From contig JAQICW010000264.1 in NCBI GenBank assembly GCA_027858355.1, forward strand, positions 1 to 16,704: a DNA stretch of 16,704 bases, written 5' to 3'. Shown one piece after another: positions 1 to 7,659 of this stretch. The notes under the pieces were generated by a model. The model was not told the origin of the DNA. It ran no database searches and saw only the letters and a list, made by a program, of their open reading frames with translations. The position numbers were made by a program, and so were the translations under genes. Origin of the DNA: Desulfobacula sp. GTDB taxonomy: Bacteria; Desulfobacterota; Desulfobacteria; Desulfobacterales; Desulfobacteraceae. Each line of letters begins with the position of its first letter. Position 1 is the first letter of the stretch.

Positions 1-254
1 CAACCGGTGGAACCCCATATCCATAATGCCCAATTTTGACAATCTGGTATGACAAGATCTCTTAGAATAAATTTAAGGATCAAAGCACCTTGGAGCCATA
101 ATAATTATTGGTGCGGACATGGTAAGACATTCTATCCTAAGCCGTCATCAACATCCGATATATTCGGAGTCCTGCGACAATTGTGTGAAAGTCATCCAGT
201 CCGCAAAATTTATTAAATTTTAAACCAAAAAATTAAATCAGGTTTGTTTTTATT
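1..254. other. Non-coding flank downstream of the IS110 transposase
   Basis: No convincing gene is seen here. On the minus strand this stretch lies just downstream of the broken transposase and probably contains the remaining end of the insertion sequence. IS110-family elements lack clear terminal inverted repeats, so the end cannot be placed by eye. A short minus-strand open frame (about 137-232) in a third frame is protein-like but has no start codon and is only about 30 codons long, so I do not call it. Confidence 0.4.
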
Positions 255-1049
255 TCATAATTTGAGTTCTATGCCATAAAGCTCCTGTATTACGTTCCGC
301 CATTGGCCTAAAGGCATGTCTTTGGCAAATGCAATATCCAAAGAATTTGCCTTATGCCACTTTCCTCGAAATTTTGGCCACACTGTTAAATAATATGCTG
401 CCCGTTCTTTCATGTCGATATTTGTGCTTCGCAATCTTTTCGGCAGGTAAGTCTGATAAGTTCGCATCATGCCCATAGCCATACGCAGATATCTTCTAGC
501 CATTCCAAAATCTGCATGTTGTCCTTGTGCATCGCGCCTTTTGTAATCCGACATTAAATCTTCAGGCCCATGTAACCCCATGTGGGAAGCTGATTGGACA
601 ACACAATCCTTCAGGATATGATTACAGCGTTTCCCCACTTTTTTAACCCTGGTTTTTCCCTGAATACCCCCGGTTTGTTTAACCTTTGGAATGATACCAG
701 AATACGAGACTATATTGCTCAAAGAGTTTTGTTTGCCTGGATTTCCAATCTCTGCACTTACACCTGCGGCGAGAACGATTCCAATACCCTGAATACTGGT
801 TAAAAAAGCGCCCTGAGTTTGGGCTAAATTGTGAGCAATTTCCTCATACAATTGTTGAATGCTTTCTTGTAAACAGGTAAAGAGCTTGATTTGTTGTTTC
901 AATGAAATTTGTAAAGTTGCAATATGTTGTTCTGGTGGCTTAAGAGCCTGGGCAGCTAACTTCTGTAGTTTTTCAACGCAATGATCGGGTCTTTGTACCC
1001 CCTGGCGGCTAAGTAATTTGGTTAATGTAGAACCTTGGCGCCGGTGAAT
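255..1049 (-). pseudogene. IS110-family transposase, C-terminal fragment
   Basis: This is the second half of the broken transposase. The open frame runs from 1049; a TTG at 902 is the first start-like codon, but none is needed for a fragment. A coiled, Gln/Lys-rich linker comes first. It is followed by the Transposase_20 region, with a helix-hairpin-helix-like SIQGIGIVLAAGVSAEIG segment, then SYSGIIPKVKQTGG and a Lys/Arg/His-rich tail. In the family the segment after the conserved Pro carries a catalytic Ser followed by Gly; here I read Thr in KQTGG. I cannot tell whether that is normal for this subgroup. The fragment overlaps the N-terminal fragment by about 40 bases in a different frame. 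Confidence 0.7.
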
Positions 1050-1548
1050 TTAAGGTGCACTGAATCGGTCTTCCATTAATATTAAGGAACATTTTGAAAA
1101 TGGAGCAATTCCCTCTACAATTAATGAGCATTTTGCTGATCCCCAATAAATCCAAACTATCAGTGCTAGCCTGCATATTTTCACGATAGGTTTTTGCATC
1201 ATGGGCATTTACACCTGCAACCAGCCACTTGTCTGAACGTAAAGCTGTGATAAAATTATCAGCATAAGAACCGCAATCTTCGCCTCCAAAAAAAACATGT
1301 TGAAGATTGATTCCATGATGACAACAAGATTTTGTGACTTGGTCAACCAGATAATGTTTACCATCCAGTGAATTTTTTATTGAGAATGGTTTGCGGATAA
1401 TTTTTCCATTACCATTGCAGAACAAGACCATATGATCTTTTTTTTCATAATCCATTGGAACACACATTACTTTGGATCTGTCCGTTGCCATTTCGAACAA
1501 GGTAAGGATTTCTTGACTTTGGTTCTGAAAAATGTTTTTCTTTTTCAT
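1009..1548 (-). pseudogene. IS110-family transposase, N-terminal DEDD fragment
   Basis: This is the first half (179 residues) of an IS110-type transposase/recombinase. The likely RuvC-fold acidic residues are D33 (after VMCVPM), E90 (in FFGGEDCG), and D130 and D133 (in STDSLD), which fits the DEDD pattern. The frame closes with TAG at 1009, before the C-terminal catalytic domain. The adjacent frame (low coordinate a multiple of 3) is open from 1049 down to 255 and continues the family's second half. Joining the two needs a +1 shift between about 1012 and 1049, meaning one inserted base or two lost. The joined protein would be about 430 residues, plausible for a long member of the family. An ATG at 1548 has AAGGAG-like sequence a few bases upstream on the minus strand. 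Confidence 0.7.
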
Positions 1549-1714
1549 GGTGAAGCTCCTTATAAATTATCACTGCTTTATTGCAGATGGATCATTCAAT
1601 ATACCACTATCTTAGACGGTACATTGTATTTATGGGGAGCTTCATCCTTTAAGATAAGAAAAAATTGTTCGGTGATCAGCTTAAAATATTTTAAAAAAAT
1701 GAAACTGTTTTCCC

Positions 1715-1788
1715 CAGAATAATTGAGCCATGAATGTGTGTGAGTGAGCTTGAAAAACTCTCGCACATTCACAACATCAATTATTCTG
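1715..1788 (-). ncRNA. Long two-part hairpin, candidate IS110 bridge RNA element
   Basis: Two nested stems are visible. The outer stem is a perfect 12 bp (1715-1726 with 1777-1788). The inner stem is about 15 bp (1731-1745 with 1757-1771), with one mismatch and one G/T wobble. They are separated by a small internal loop, and the apical loop (1746-1756) is 11 bases. The structure sits about 170 bases upstream of the transposase start, where IS110-group elements encode their guide (bridge) RNA, whose internal loops pair with target and donor DNA. The hairpin is seen directly; the bridge-RNA assignment is inference. It could instead be an attenuator or an unrelated repeat. Confidence 0.35.
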
Positions 1789-2067
1789 AAAGGTACCAGA
1801 TCGTGTGAGCACATAAAGCCGGGAGGTTTTATTTAGGCAGTAGAATTTAAGGAATTTTATAATTATTTTTAAAAGCAGTACTGGTGAAAGAAGCCATTGG
1901 TATTTTCTGTTATTTGACTACTGATTGATCATACCATTAAGTCTCGCGAGTAAAAAATCTATAAAAACAATTTTGAATTGAAATATTCTTCTCTCCTGAT
2001 GTTTACTCCTAAATAATGCATCCTAGCTTTTCATATCACATTTAATGTATCGCAAGGTTGTGATCAG

Positions 2068-2120
2068 GGATTCAGAAGTGAGGCAGAATTTGGGTTTTAA
2101 GATATCCCACTTCTGAGTCC
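2068..2120. repeat. Intergenic 13-bp inverted repeat (hairpin)
   Basis: Bases 2068-2080 pair with 2108-2120 (13 bp with one G/T wobble) around a 27-base loop. No T-run follows on either side, so it is not a standard intrinsic terminator. It lies about 260 bases upstream of the HTH/receiver gene. It could be a regulator binding palindrome, an RNA element in a long leader, or a mobile-element remnant. Confidence 0.4.
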
Positions 2121-2285
2121 GTGCATACTTATCCATTTTGATGATGCTTAAAAATAAGGAGCAATAGTCGTTATGTGTTAGTTAAAAAGCGAAATAGTTC
2201 TTCGATTTTTGAATTTGTTTTGATTGATTTCTATCTCTCTATCTTGAGCCCTCCTGTGTGGTGATAAGGATTTAGCTACTTTCTA

Positions 2286-2314
2286 TTGACAGAGATTATA
2301 AAAAAGCATAACGT
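2286..2314 (+). promoter_or_regulatory. Weak sigma70-like promoter candidate
   Basis: A perfect TTGACA lies at 2286-2291. After a 17-base spacer comes TAACGT (2309-2314), which matches only three of six TATAAT positions. It is correctly placed to transcribe the response regulator and hydrogenase genes. No sigma54-type -24/-12 element was seen. Treat this as a candidate only. Confidence 0.3.
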
Positions 2315-2379
2315 TTCAAATGTCACATTGGTTTCATACGTAAAATATAGATTAATCCAATAAGCATTTAAACTTGGCT

Positions 2380-2958
2380 ATGAAATTTGATAGAGAAATA
2401 ATTTCTGTTACAGAAGCTGCAAAACTCTGCAAAGTTACCCGGGCAACCATATGGAGATGGGTCAAGTCTGGTTTGCTCAATGCAGGGGTAACTGCCGGTG
2501 GCCACTACAGAATATCTCGTGAGGATCTTCACAAATTAATTCAATCAAAAGACATGATGTCTTGTAGTCGAACCGAGATAAATAAGCACAAAATTCTAAT
2601 TGTTGATGATGATCCGTCAGTAAGAGAATTCTTAGTTATGACATTCATGAAAAATGGATTTCAGGTAGATTCTGCATCTGATGGTTTTGAAGTCGGTATA
2701 AAAATTATGAAATTTCAACCCCATATAGTGATTCTAGACCTTTATATGCCAAAAATGGATGGATTTGAAGTATGCCGGCAGTTAAAAAAAAACAGTGATA
2801 CAGCAAAAATAATAATAATTGCTATTTCAGGATACAATGATCCAGAGAACAAGGATAAAATTTTAGATTACGGTGCAGATTGTTTTTTCCCAAAACCAAT
2901 GGATATGAAAGTTGTCATTAGTGAAATAAATAATTTAATCAGATCAGAAGAGATGTAA
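2380..2958 (+). CDS. Response regulator: MerR/excisionase-type HTH fused to a receiver domain
   Basis: This is a 192-residue protein. Residues 8-55 form an excisionase/MerR-like helix-turn-helix (SVTEAAKLCKVTRATIWRWV, then a GGHYRIS wing). Residues 71-190 form a CheY-like receiver with the acidic pair D76/D77, phospho-acceptor D120 (in LDLYMP), switch Ser S150 and K172 (in PKP). Having the DNA-binding domain before the receiver reverses the usual response-regulator order. An in-frame TTG lies two codons upstream, but the ATG at 2380 is the better start; neither has a strong ribosome site. The hydrogenase large-subunit gene begins 28 bases downstream, so the two are probably co-transcribed. 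It may control the hydrogenase genes and may take phosphate from the downstream hybrid CheA, since no histidine kinase of another kind is in view. The target and partner are inferred. Confidence 0.85.
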   Translation: MKFDREIISVTEAAKLCKVTRATIWRWVKSGLLNAGVTAGGHYRISREDLHKLIQSKDMMSCSRTEINKHKILIVDDDPSVREFLVMTFMKNGFQVDSASDGFEVGIKIMKFQPHIVILDLYMPKMDGFEVCRQLKKNSDTAKIIIIAISGYNDPENKDKILDYGADCFFPKPMDMKVVISEINNLIRSEEM

Positions 2959-2986
2959 TTTATTATAGAAGAAACCAAGGAGTCTT

Positions 2987-4498
2987 ATGAAAGTTGATAT
3001 TGGTCCTGTAACACGTTTGGAGGGGCATCTTAGTATTCAAACAACGATTGTGAATAATGTTATTACCGAAGCCAAAAGTGTGGGGGAAATGTTTAGAGGT
3101 TTTGAAGTTATTCTCCGGGGCAGAGACCCTTTAGATGCACAGCAGATTACCCAGAGAATTTGTGGTGTCTGCCCATATGCACATGCTATTGCATCCTCAT
3201 ATGCCCAGGAAAATGCATACCAGCTCAATGTCCCGCCCAATGGCCGTATCCTGCACAATTTGATTCAAGGGGCAAATCACCTGTATGATTATTTATTGCA
3301 TTTTTATCAGCTTTCAGCACTAGATTTTGTGGATGTAACCGCAATCCTGGGATACACGGGTTCAGATTCTGATTTAACCATGCTCAGAGATTGGGTAAAA
3401 GCGGAAGTTGCTTCAAAATCCAGTTTTCCGGCAGCCCCGTTTTTGCCCAGGCTATCTGGCAAATACATTTCAGATCCAGATATCAATATTGGTGCGTTAA
3501 AACACTATATTGAATCTCTTGAAATCCAGAAAAAGGCCAATAAGGCTTCAGCGATTTTTGGCGGCAAGTTCCCTCATGCCACTGCAATTTTTCCGGGTGG
3601 ATGCACCCAGGAACCCACTATAGATCATATTGCTTCATATCGCTCATTGATTTTAGAAGTTAAAAATTTTATTCATCAAAAATATATTCCTGATATTTTG
3701 GCTGTGGCAGCAGGATTTCCCGAATATTGGAATATTGGCCAAAGCCAGGGAGGCTTTCTTTCAGTCGGGCTTATGCCACTCGAGCCGCAACCGGATAGCA
3801 AACGCTTGTTTGCCCCTGGTGTATTGTTTGAAGACAAGATTTCCCAGGTTGATTTTAACGCCATCCAGGAAGATGTGAAATATTCAAAATACTCATCACC
3901 CTCGGGCTTAAAAGTTAAAGATGGAAAATTGATCCCATCCCCCCATAAATCCGAAGCATATTCATGGATAAAAGCGCCTCGGTATCAGGGGAAAATGGTG
4001 GAGGTCGGTCCTGCAGCCAGAATATTGGTGGATTATCTTCAGAACAACAACCCGCAAATCAAAAAATTGGTGGATAACTTTGCCGGTATGGCAGGCATCG
4101 GGGCCTCAAATTTAAATTCAGTTTTAGGAAGACATTTATGTCGTGCCATATCTGCTGTTGTTCTTACTGATTTTTTGTTGGAGGAGACCGAACGTATCGA
4201 TATTAAAGGACCCTATATGGCCCAATATGATCTTCCAAAATCAGGTGAAGGGTTTGGGGCTACTGAAGCATCACGGGGAGCACTGCTCCACTATATTAAA
4301 ATTGAAGATTATAAAATCAAAAAATATGAATGTGTCGTACCTACCACCTGGAATTGTTCACCCAAAGATGACAATGACCAGCCAGGTGCCCTTGAATCGG
4401 CACTGATAGGCACTAAAGTCAAAAATCCTGATGAACAGATTGAATCAAACAGGATTGTACACTCTTTTGACCCGTGCCTGGGCTGTGCTGTGCATTAA
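2987..4498 (+). CDS. [NiFe] hydrogenase large subunit lacking the C-terminal processing tail
   Basis: This catalytic subunit of an H2-activating [NiFe] hydrogenase has 503 residues. The N-terminal RLEGH carries E12, a likely proton-transfer Glu. The L1 motif RICGVCPYAH (57-66) supplies C59 and C62, and KAPRYQGKMVEVGPAAR is the conserved active-site region. The L2 motif DPCLGCAVH (495-503) supplies C497, C500 and H503. Both L2 cysteines are Cys codons, so this is not a selenocysteine enzyme. The stop codon follows H503 directly. Most [NiFe] large subunits carry a further 10-25 residues there, removed by a maturation protease after Ni insertion. Their absence is typical of H2-sensing HupV/HoxC and of CooH. 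No maturation protease or other hyp gene is in the window. A strong AAGGAG (2977-2982) precedes the ATG. The large-before-small gene order is the reverse of most hydrogenase operons. Confidence 0.95.
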   Translation: MKVDIGPVTRLEGHLSIQTTIVNNVITEAKSVGEMFRGFEVILRGRDPLDAQQITQRICGVCPYAHAIASSYAQENAYQLNVPPNGRILHNLIQGANHLYDYLLHFYQLSALDFVDVTAILGYTGSDSDLTMLRDWVKAEVASKSSFPAAPFLPRLSGKYISDPDINIGALKHYIESLEIQKKANKASAIFGGKFPHATAIFPGGCTQEPTIDHIASYRSLILEVKNFIHQKYIPDILAVAAGFPEYWNIGQSQGGFLSVGLMPLEPQPDSKRLFAPGVLFEDKISQVDFNAIQEDVKYSKYSSPSGLKVKDGKLIPSPHKSEAYSWIKAPRYQGKMVEVGPAARILVDYLQNNNPQIKKLVDNFAGMAGIGASNLNSVLGRHLCRAISAVVLTDFLLEETERIDIKGPYMAQYDLPKSGEGFGATEASRGALLHYIKIEDYKIKKYECVVPTTWNCSPKDDNDQPGALESALIGTKVKNPDEQIESNRIVHSFDPCLGCAVH

Positions 4499-4553
4499 GC
4501 AAACCAATATTTTGATGCAGGAGTTTTTTTAATTTTTTGGTGAGGATAAATTT

Positions 4554-5486
4554 ATGATAGATAGACGTGAATTCTTGAAAATGGCTGCATGTTTAAGTGC
4601 TTCCTTTGGTATTTCCAATTTTCCCACAATTGTAAATGCCGCCTTGAAAAAGATTGACCCAAAAACTGTTCCAAGACTTTTATATCTACAAGGACAATCC
4701 TGCACAGGCTGTTCGATCTCTTTGCTCCAGGCAGATTCTCCCAATGCAGTATCCATGATCACTCAATATTCAAATCTTTCTTTTCATTCTGACTTGTCTG
4801 CCACATCAGGAAAACAAGCCTTGGATCTCATTGAAAAATATATTTCAGGCCAGGCCGGAGAATACTTCCTCGCCGTGGAGGGCGCCATTCCTTGGGGAAT
4901 GCCTGAAGCCTGTGTTTTAGGCCACAAACCCTTTGGAGATTGGTTAACAGCCGCTGCCAAGACCATGAGTGGTGCCGTAGCCATCGGCACATGTGCTACC
5001 CATGGCGGCATTCCGGCTGCAGAAGGAAATCTGACTGATGCCGTCAGCTTAAAAGAATTCTATAAGCGAAAAAAAATCGACCCCTTGCTTATTAATATTC
5101 CAGGATGTTCGGTCCATCCTGACTGGGTATGGAAAACCATTATTCACCTGGTACAAGTTGGTTTACCTGAATTAACCGATGGCCAGCCCGATTTGTTTTT
5201 CAGCCGCAAGGTTCATGAGCTTTGTCCGAGATATCATGATTTTCAACAGGAAATATTTGCAAAAAAACTAGGTGAAAAAGGCTGCCTTTTTAAATTAGGC
5301 TGCCTTGGTCCGGATACCTATGCAGATTGCCCGACACGGTGGTGGAACGGTGGACAAACATGGTGTATCGATGCAAATGCTCCGTGTATTGGCTGTGCAT
5401 CCTCGCAGTTTGCATCAAAAAAGAAGTTCCCTTTTTATAGATCATTTGAACAGGCAGCCTTAGGAGCTTCGAAGGATAATCAATGA
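4554..5486 (+). CDS. [NiFe] hydrogenase small subunit with Tat signal peptide
   Basis: This electron-transfer subunit has 310 residues. A twin-arginine signal (RREFLKM from residue 4, hydrophobic stretch, cleavage region near NAA at 28-30) sends the folded dimer to the periplasm. The proximal [4Fe-4S] ligands are C50, C53, C147 and C185. The CTGC motif has the standard four-Cys form, not the six-Cys O2-tolerant type. The distal cluster ligands are H221, C224, C244 and C250. The medial ligands are C259, C271, C278 and C281. C271 (in TWCID) falls where [3Fe-4S] enzymes such as that of Desulfovibrio gigas have Pro, so a [4Fe-4S] medial cluster is predicted. There is no C-terminal membrane helix, so the dimer is probably soluble. 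GAGGAT precedes the ATG by about 8 bases. No cytochrome b or multiheme partner is encoded nearby. Confidence 0.95.
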   Translation: MIDRREFLKMAACLSASFGISNFPTIVNAALKKIDPKTVPRLLYLQGQSCTGCSISLLQADSPNAVSMITQYSNLSFHSDLSATSGKQALDLIEKYISGQAGEYFLAVEGAIPWGMPEACVLGHKPFGDWLTAAAKTMSGAVAIGTCATHGGIPAAEGNLTDAVSLKEFYKRKKIDPLLINIPGCSVHPDWVWKTIIHLVQVGLPELTDGQPDLFFSRKVHELCPRYHDFQQEIFAKKLGEKGCLFKLGCLGPDTYADCPTRWWNGGQTWCIDANAPCIGCASSQFASKKKFPFYRSFEQAALGASKDNQ

Positions 5487-5561
5487 AACTCCAACCATTA
5501 ACACGAGTAGCATTCCAAAATGTGTGAGTGATTAGTTGGTTTATGGCCGTAATGGTGAGAA

Positions 5562-5592
5562 CCCCGGATTTCTCCTGGGGGATCGATATTTT
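5562..5592 (+). terminator. Possible weak terminator after the hydrogenase genes
   Basis: A GC-rich hairpin (CCCCGGA at 5562-5568 with TCC-T-GGGG at 5573-5580, one bulged base) is followed by an AT-rich stretch with only four consecutive T. It lies between the hydrogenase and chemoreceptor genes. It may separate two transcripts or allow partial read-through. Confidence 0.3.
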
Positions 5593-5700
5593 AATACCAT
5601 GCCCGTTTTCGTGTTACGGGGTGATATACATTGTTAAAGATTGGTTTCGTTAAGATGGTATCCTAACGGAAAGAGCCATGATAATTTAAAGGAGAGGCGC

Positions 5701-7008
5701 ATGTCTGCTTCGTTGGACCAGAAGAAAGAACCTATGTTTAAAGGATTACAGATTCGTCAGAAAATTTTCACCGGCAGCTTTGGAGTATTGATTGCCGCCA
5801 TGGTTTTGGCTTTCGTTCTCATTGTCTTAAGTGGCAAGGGGGACGGTACCGAAGGCACGCTGACCAGCCAAATGCTTCCAATAGTTTTTGGTGTTTTAGG
5901 CGTAGTACTTGTTCTATCCGGTTTTATGCTGTGGGTGTTGGCCGGAAAGGTTTCCCGACCGATAATTGTCTGTTCCGATTTTGCAGTTGAAATCAGCAGG
6001 GGTAATTATTCTGCGGTCTGTAGCATTAAAAATGCCGGCGAGATTGACCTAATTGCCGATATTTTGAGGGATCTGGCAGTAAAGCTTGAGACAGAAGATA
6101 AAAAGTATAAACAGGCAAACCTTGAACAGCAAGGTCTTCATGCCGGTATCAGAACCAATGCGAATGAATTGCACAAAGCCATTGACGTACTTTCAAGGGC
6201 TGCAGCCGATCTGACAGAAAAATCTGAAAGTATAGCTAAAGAGTCAAACACTGTTGCTGCTTCCACAGAAGAGATGAGTGCTGATATTGCTTCTGTTTCT
6301 AAGGCTGCTGAGTATTCACAAATGAATATGGATTCAATAACGATAGTGACAGATGAAATGACCAGCACTATTGGCGAGATTACTAAAAATTCCGAGGCGG
6401 CCAGAGTGATCACTATGGAGGCTAAGTCTTGTGTTGATAAAGCCTTTGAGAAAATCGATATTTTAGGCAAGGCTTCCGAAGAAATCACCTCGGTCATTGA
6501 TACCATTGTAGAGATTGCTGAGCAAACAAAGCTGTTGGCTTTGAATGCTACAATTGAAGCGGCAAGAGCTGGAGAAGCTGGCAAAGGATTTGCTGTCGTT
6601 GCCGGGGAGGTGAAGGACCTGGCTGCCCAGACGAATGAAGCCACCCTTGATATTAAACATAAAATTGAAGCGATGAGCAATTCCACTCAAAGCACTATAA
6701 TAGAGATAAAGAAAATCAATGATGTGACACACAATATGACTAATATTGTAGAAACAATAGCTGCTGCAGTTCAAGAACAGAGTGTTTCCAGCAAGCATAT
6801 CGCTGATAACGTCAGCGGAACCGCTATTCAGACCAAAGAGCTTACATCCAATGTTATTCAAACTGCCGCAGCAGCGTCACAAATCACCAATGGTATGAGC
6901 AAGGTCAACGAAAATATTAAGGATATACAAAGGGTTTTGGCTGCCGTCAACAGCAGTTCTGAACACCTGACAAAGGTGGAAAAACTATTGCTCGGTTTGA
7001 TAGCATAG
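5701..7008 (+). CDS. Methyl-accepting chemotaxis protein without a periplasmic sensor domain
   Basis: This 435-residue chemoreceptor starts at the ATG at 5701, which has GGAGAGG immediately upstream. An in-frame start at 5641 would add 20 residues and has no ribosome site. TM1 is about residues 23-44 and TM2 about 59-82. They are joined by only about 14 residues, so no external ligand domain is possible. A HAMP-like linker (83-130) leads to a long cytoplasmic coiled coil whose hairpin tip ([20 protein letters not shown] onward, about 271-310) is the conserved CheA/CheW contact site. No CheR-tethering pentapeptide ends the protein. Such receptors may sense through the membrane or HAMP, or through a partner protein. 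Lying directly downstream of the hydrogenase genes, it could report on hydrogenase or membrane energy state, but that is inference. Confidence 0.9.
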   Translation: MSASLDQKKEPMFKGLQIRQKIFTGSFGVLIAAMVLAFVLIVLSGKGDGTEGTLTSQMLPIVFGVLGVVLVLSGFMLWVLAGKVSRPIIVCSDFAVEISRGNYSAVCSIKNAGEIDLIADILRDLAVKLETEDKKYKQANLEQQGLHAGIRTNANELHKAIDVLSRAAADLTEKSESIAKESNTVAASTEEMSADIASVSKAAEYSQMNMDSITIVTDEMTSTIGEITKNSEAARVITMEAKSCVDKAFEKIDILGKASEEITSVIDTIVEIAEQTKLLALNATIEAARAGEAGKGFAVVAGEVKDLAAQTNEATLDIKHKIEAMSNSTQSTIIEIKKINDVTHNMTNIVETIAAAVQEQSVSSKHIADNVSGTAIQTKELTSNVIQTAAAASQITNGMSKVNENIKDIQRVLAAVNSSSEHLTKVEKLLLGLIA

Positions 7009-7050
7009 TGAATTGCCAATATTGGCCACAGGATGAAAAGAGTAAAGAAA

Positions 7051-7539
7051 ATGCCGGAATATGATCCAAGACAGATGAAGATATTGCTTGTTGAAGATCA
7101 GGCTTGGATGAGAAAGATTGAGATAAAAATCCTTAACAATCTTGGTTTTACAAATATTATTGAGGCTGAAGATGGCCACATAGCAATTGATTTGCTGAAT
7201 GACAATGATGATATGGATCTGATTGTCAGTGACTGGGACATGCCCAATAAAGATGGGTATGAATTGCTTGTCTGGGTCAGGGATTATAAAAAATATAAGA
7301 ATATCCCTTTTATAATGGCACCGGCCCAGGCAGATCGTGAACAATTACAAAAGGCACAGGATGCCGGAGTGAGTTGTTTCATGCCAAAACCGTTTACACC
7401 TGACGGATTAAAAAAGTCAATTGATGATGTGTTTGGCGCGGCCCCCATGGAAAGAGAATCTCTTTCAGGCGGGCCTGCTCCATCATCCGGCTTTAAGCTC
7501 CTTGTCGAAGACGGTTACGTGAAGATTTATAGGAATTAA
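7051..7539 (+). CDS. cheY: CheY-like receiver with Pro at the switch Thr position
   Basis: This is a single receiver domain of 162 residues with a roughly 30-residue C-terminal extension after the fold. The acidic pair is E15/D16, the phospho-acceptor is D61 (in SDWDMP), and the conserved Lys is K113 (in MPKPF). In the strand where CheY proteins have Thr/Ser (usually MVTAEA or similar), this one reads IMAPAQA, so residue 91 is Pro. Loss of that hydroxyl should alter signalling after phosphorylation. The ATG at 7051 has AAGAG about 9 bases upstream; an in-frame ATG at 7033 is possible but less well placed. It sits 42 bases after the first MCP, in the chemosensory operon. It could be a motor-binding CheY, a phosphate sink, or a variant with changed output. 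Confidence 0.85.
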   Translation: MPEYDPRQMKILLVEDQAWMRKIEIKILNNLGFTNIIEAEDGHIAIDLLNDNDDMDLIVSDWDMPNKDGYELLVWVRDYKKYKNIPFIMAPAQADREQLQKAQDAGVSCFMPKPFTPDGLKKSIDDVFGAAPMERESLSGGPAPSSGFKLLVEDGYVKIYRN

Positions 7540-7659
7540 ATGGATGATAATTCAATTAATCGCTATTAAAATCAAACGGTTAAGAAAAACTTTTCATCCT
7601 ACAAAAAATAGATGTTAAAAAAATAAAATGTAAACCTTATCGAAAAAGAGGTTATTTTC

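Larger units (their letters stand above)
255..1788 (-). mobile_element. Decayed IS110-family insertion sequence (ends not defined)
   Basis: The element is recognised from its two-part transposase: an N-terminal DEDD (RuvC-like) domain at 1009-1548 and a C-terminal Transposase_20 domain at 255-1049. The coordinates cover the transposase plus the upstream hairpin at 1715-1788. The true ends are unknown because this family has no obvious terminal inverted repeats or target duplications. The coding frame is broken, so the copy should not be able to move without a transposase supplied in trans. Its position next to the hydrogenase/chemotaxis block may mark a boundary of that block. Confidence 0.6.
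1549..2379. other. Long intergenic region between IS110 remnant and regulator gene
   Basis: No supported coding sequence lies in these roughly 830 bases. Short open frames here overlap the nested hairpin and show no recognisable domain. The region holds the upstream end of the IS110 remnant with its hairpin (1715-1788), a second hairpin (2068-2120) and a weak promoter candidate (2286-2314) before the response regulator gene. Confidence 0.6.

Noticed and set aside
137..232. Minus-strand third-frame peptide ending in GLRIYRMLMTA
   Set aside because: It is about 30 codons with no start codon. It looks protein-like but cannot be supported; it may be chance within the IS flank.
594..803. Plus-strand open frame of 69 codons over the transposase
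   Set aside because: It lies antisense to the IS110 C-terminal domain, has no recognisable domain and no ribosome site; it is a shadow frame.
1432..1814. Short open frames on both strands over the IS leader and nested hairpin
   Set aside because: They overlap the hairpin, show no domain, and the minus-strand one contains the inverted repeat; low-complexity AT-rich translation is more likely.
4470..4498. Selenocysteine ([NiFeSe]) hydrogenase
   Set aside because: Both L2 positions are Cys codons (TGC and TGT) and no in-frame TGA occurs in the motif.
4701..4712. O2-tolerant membrane-bound type hydrogenase
   Set aside because: The proximal motif is CTGC with Gly, not the extra-Cys form, and the small subunit has no C-terminal membrane helix.
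5635..5661. Sigma28-like promoter upstream of the first MCP (TAAAGATT, 11-base spacer, GATGGTAT)
   Set aside because: The -35 part fits well and the spacing is right, but the -10 part matches only about half of GCCGATAA. It is too weak to annotate without transcript data.
6138..6861. Antisense open frames of 182 and 132 codons within the first MCP
   Set aside because: Long antisense frames are common opposite coiled-coil MCP genes. Their translations are Ser/Ala/Val-rich mirrors with no family resemblance.
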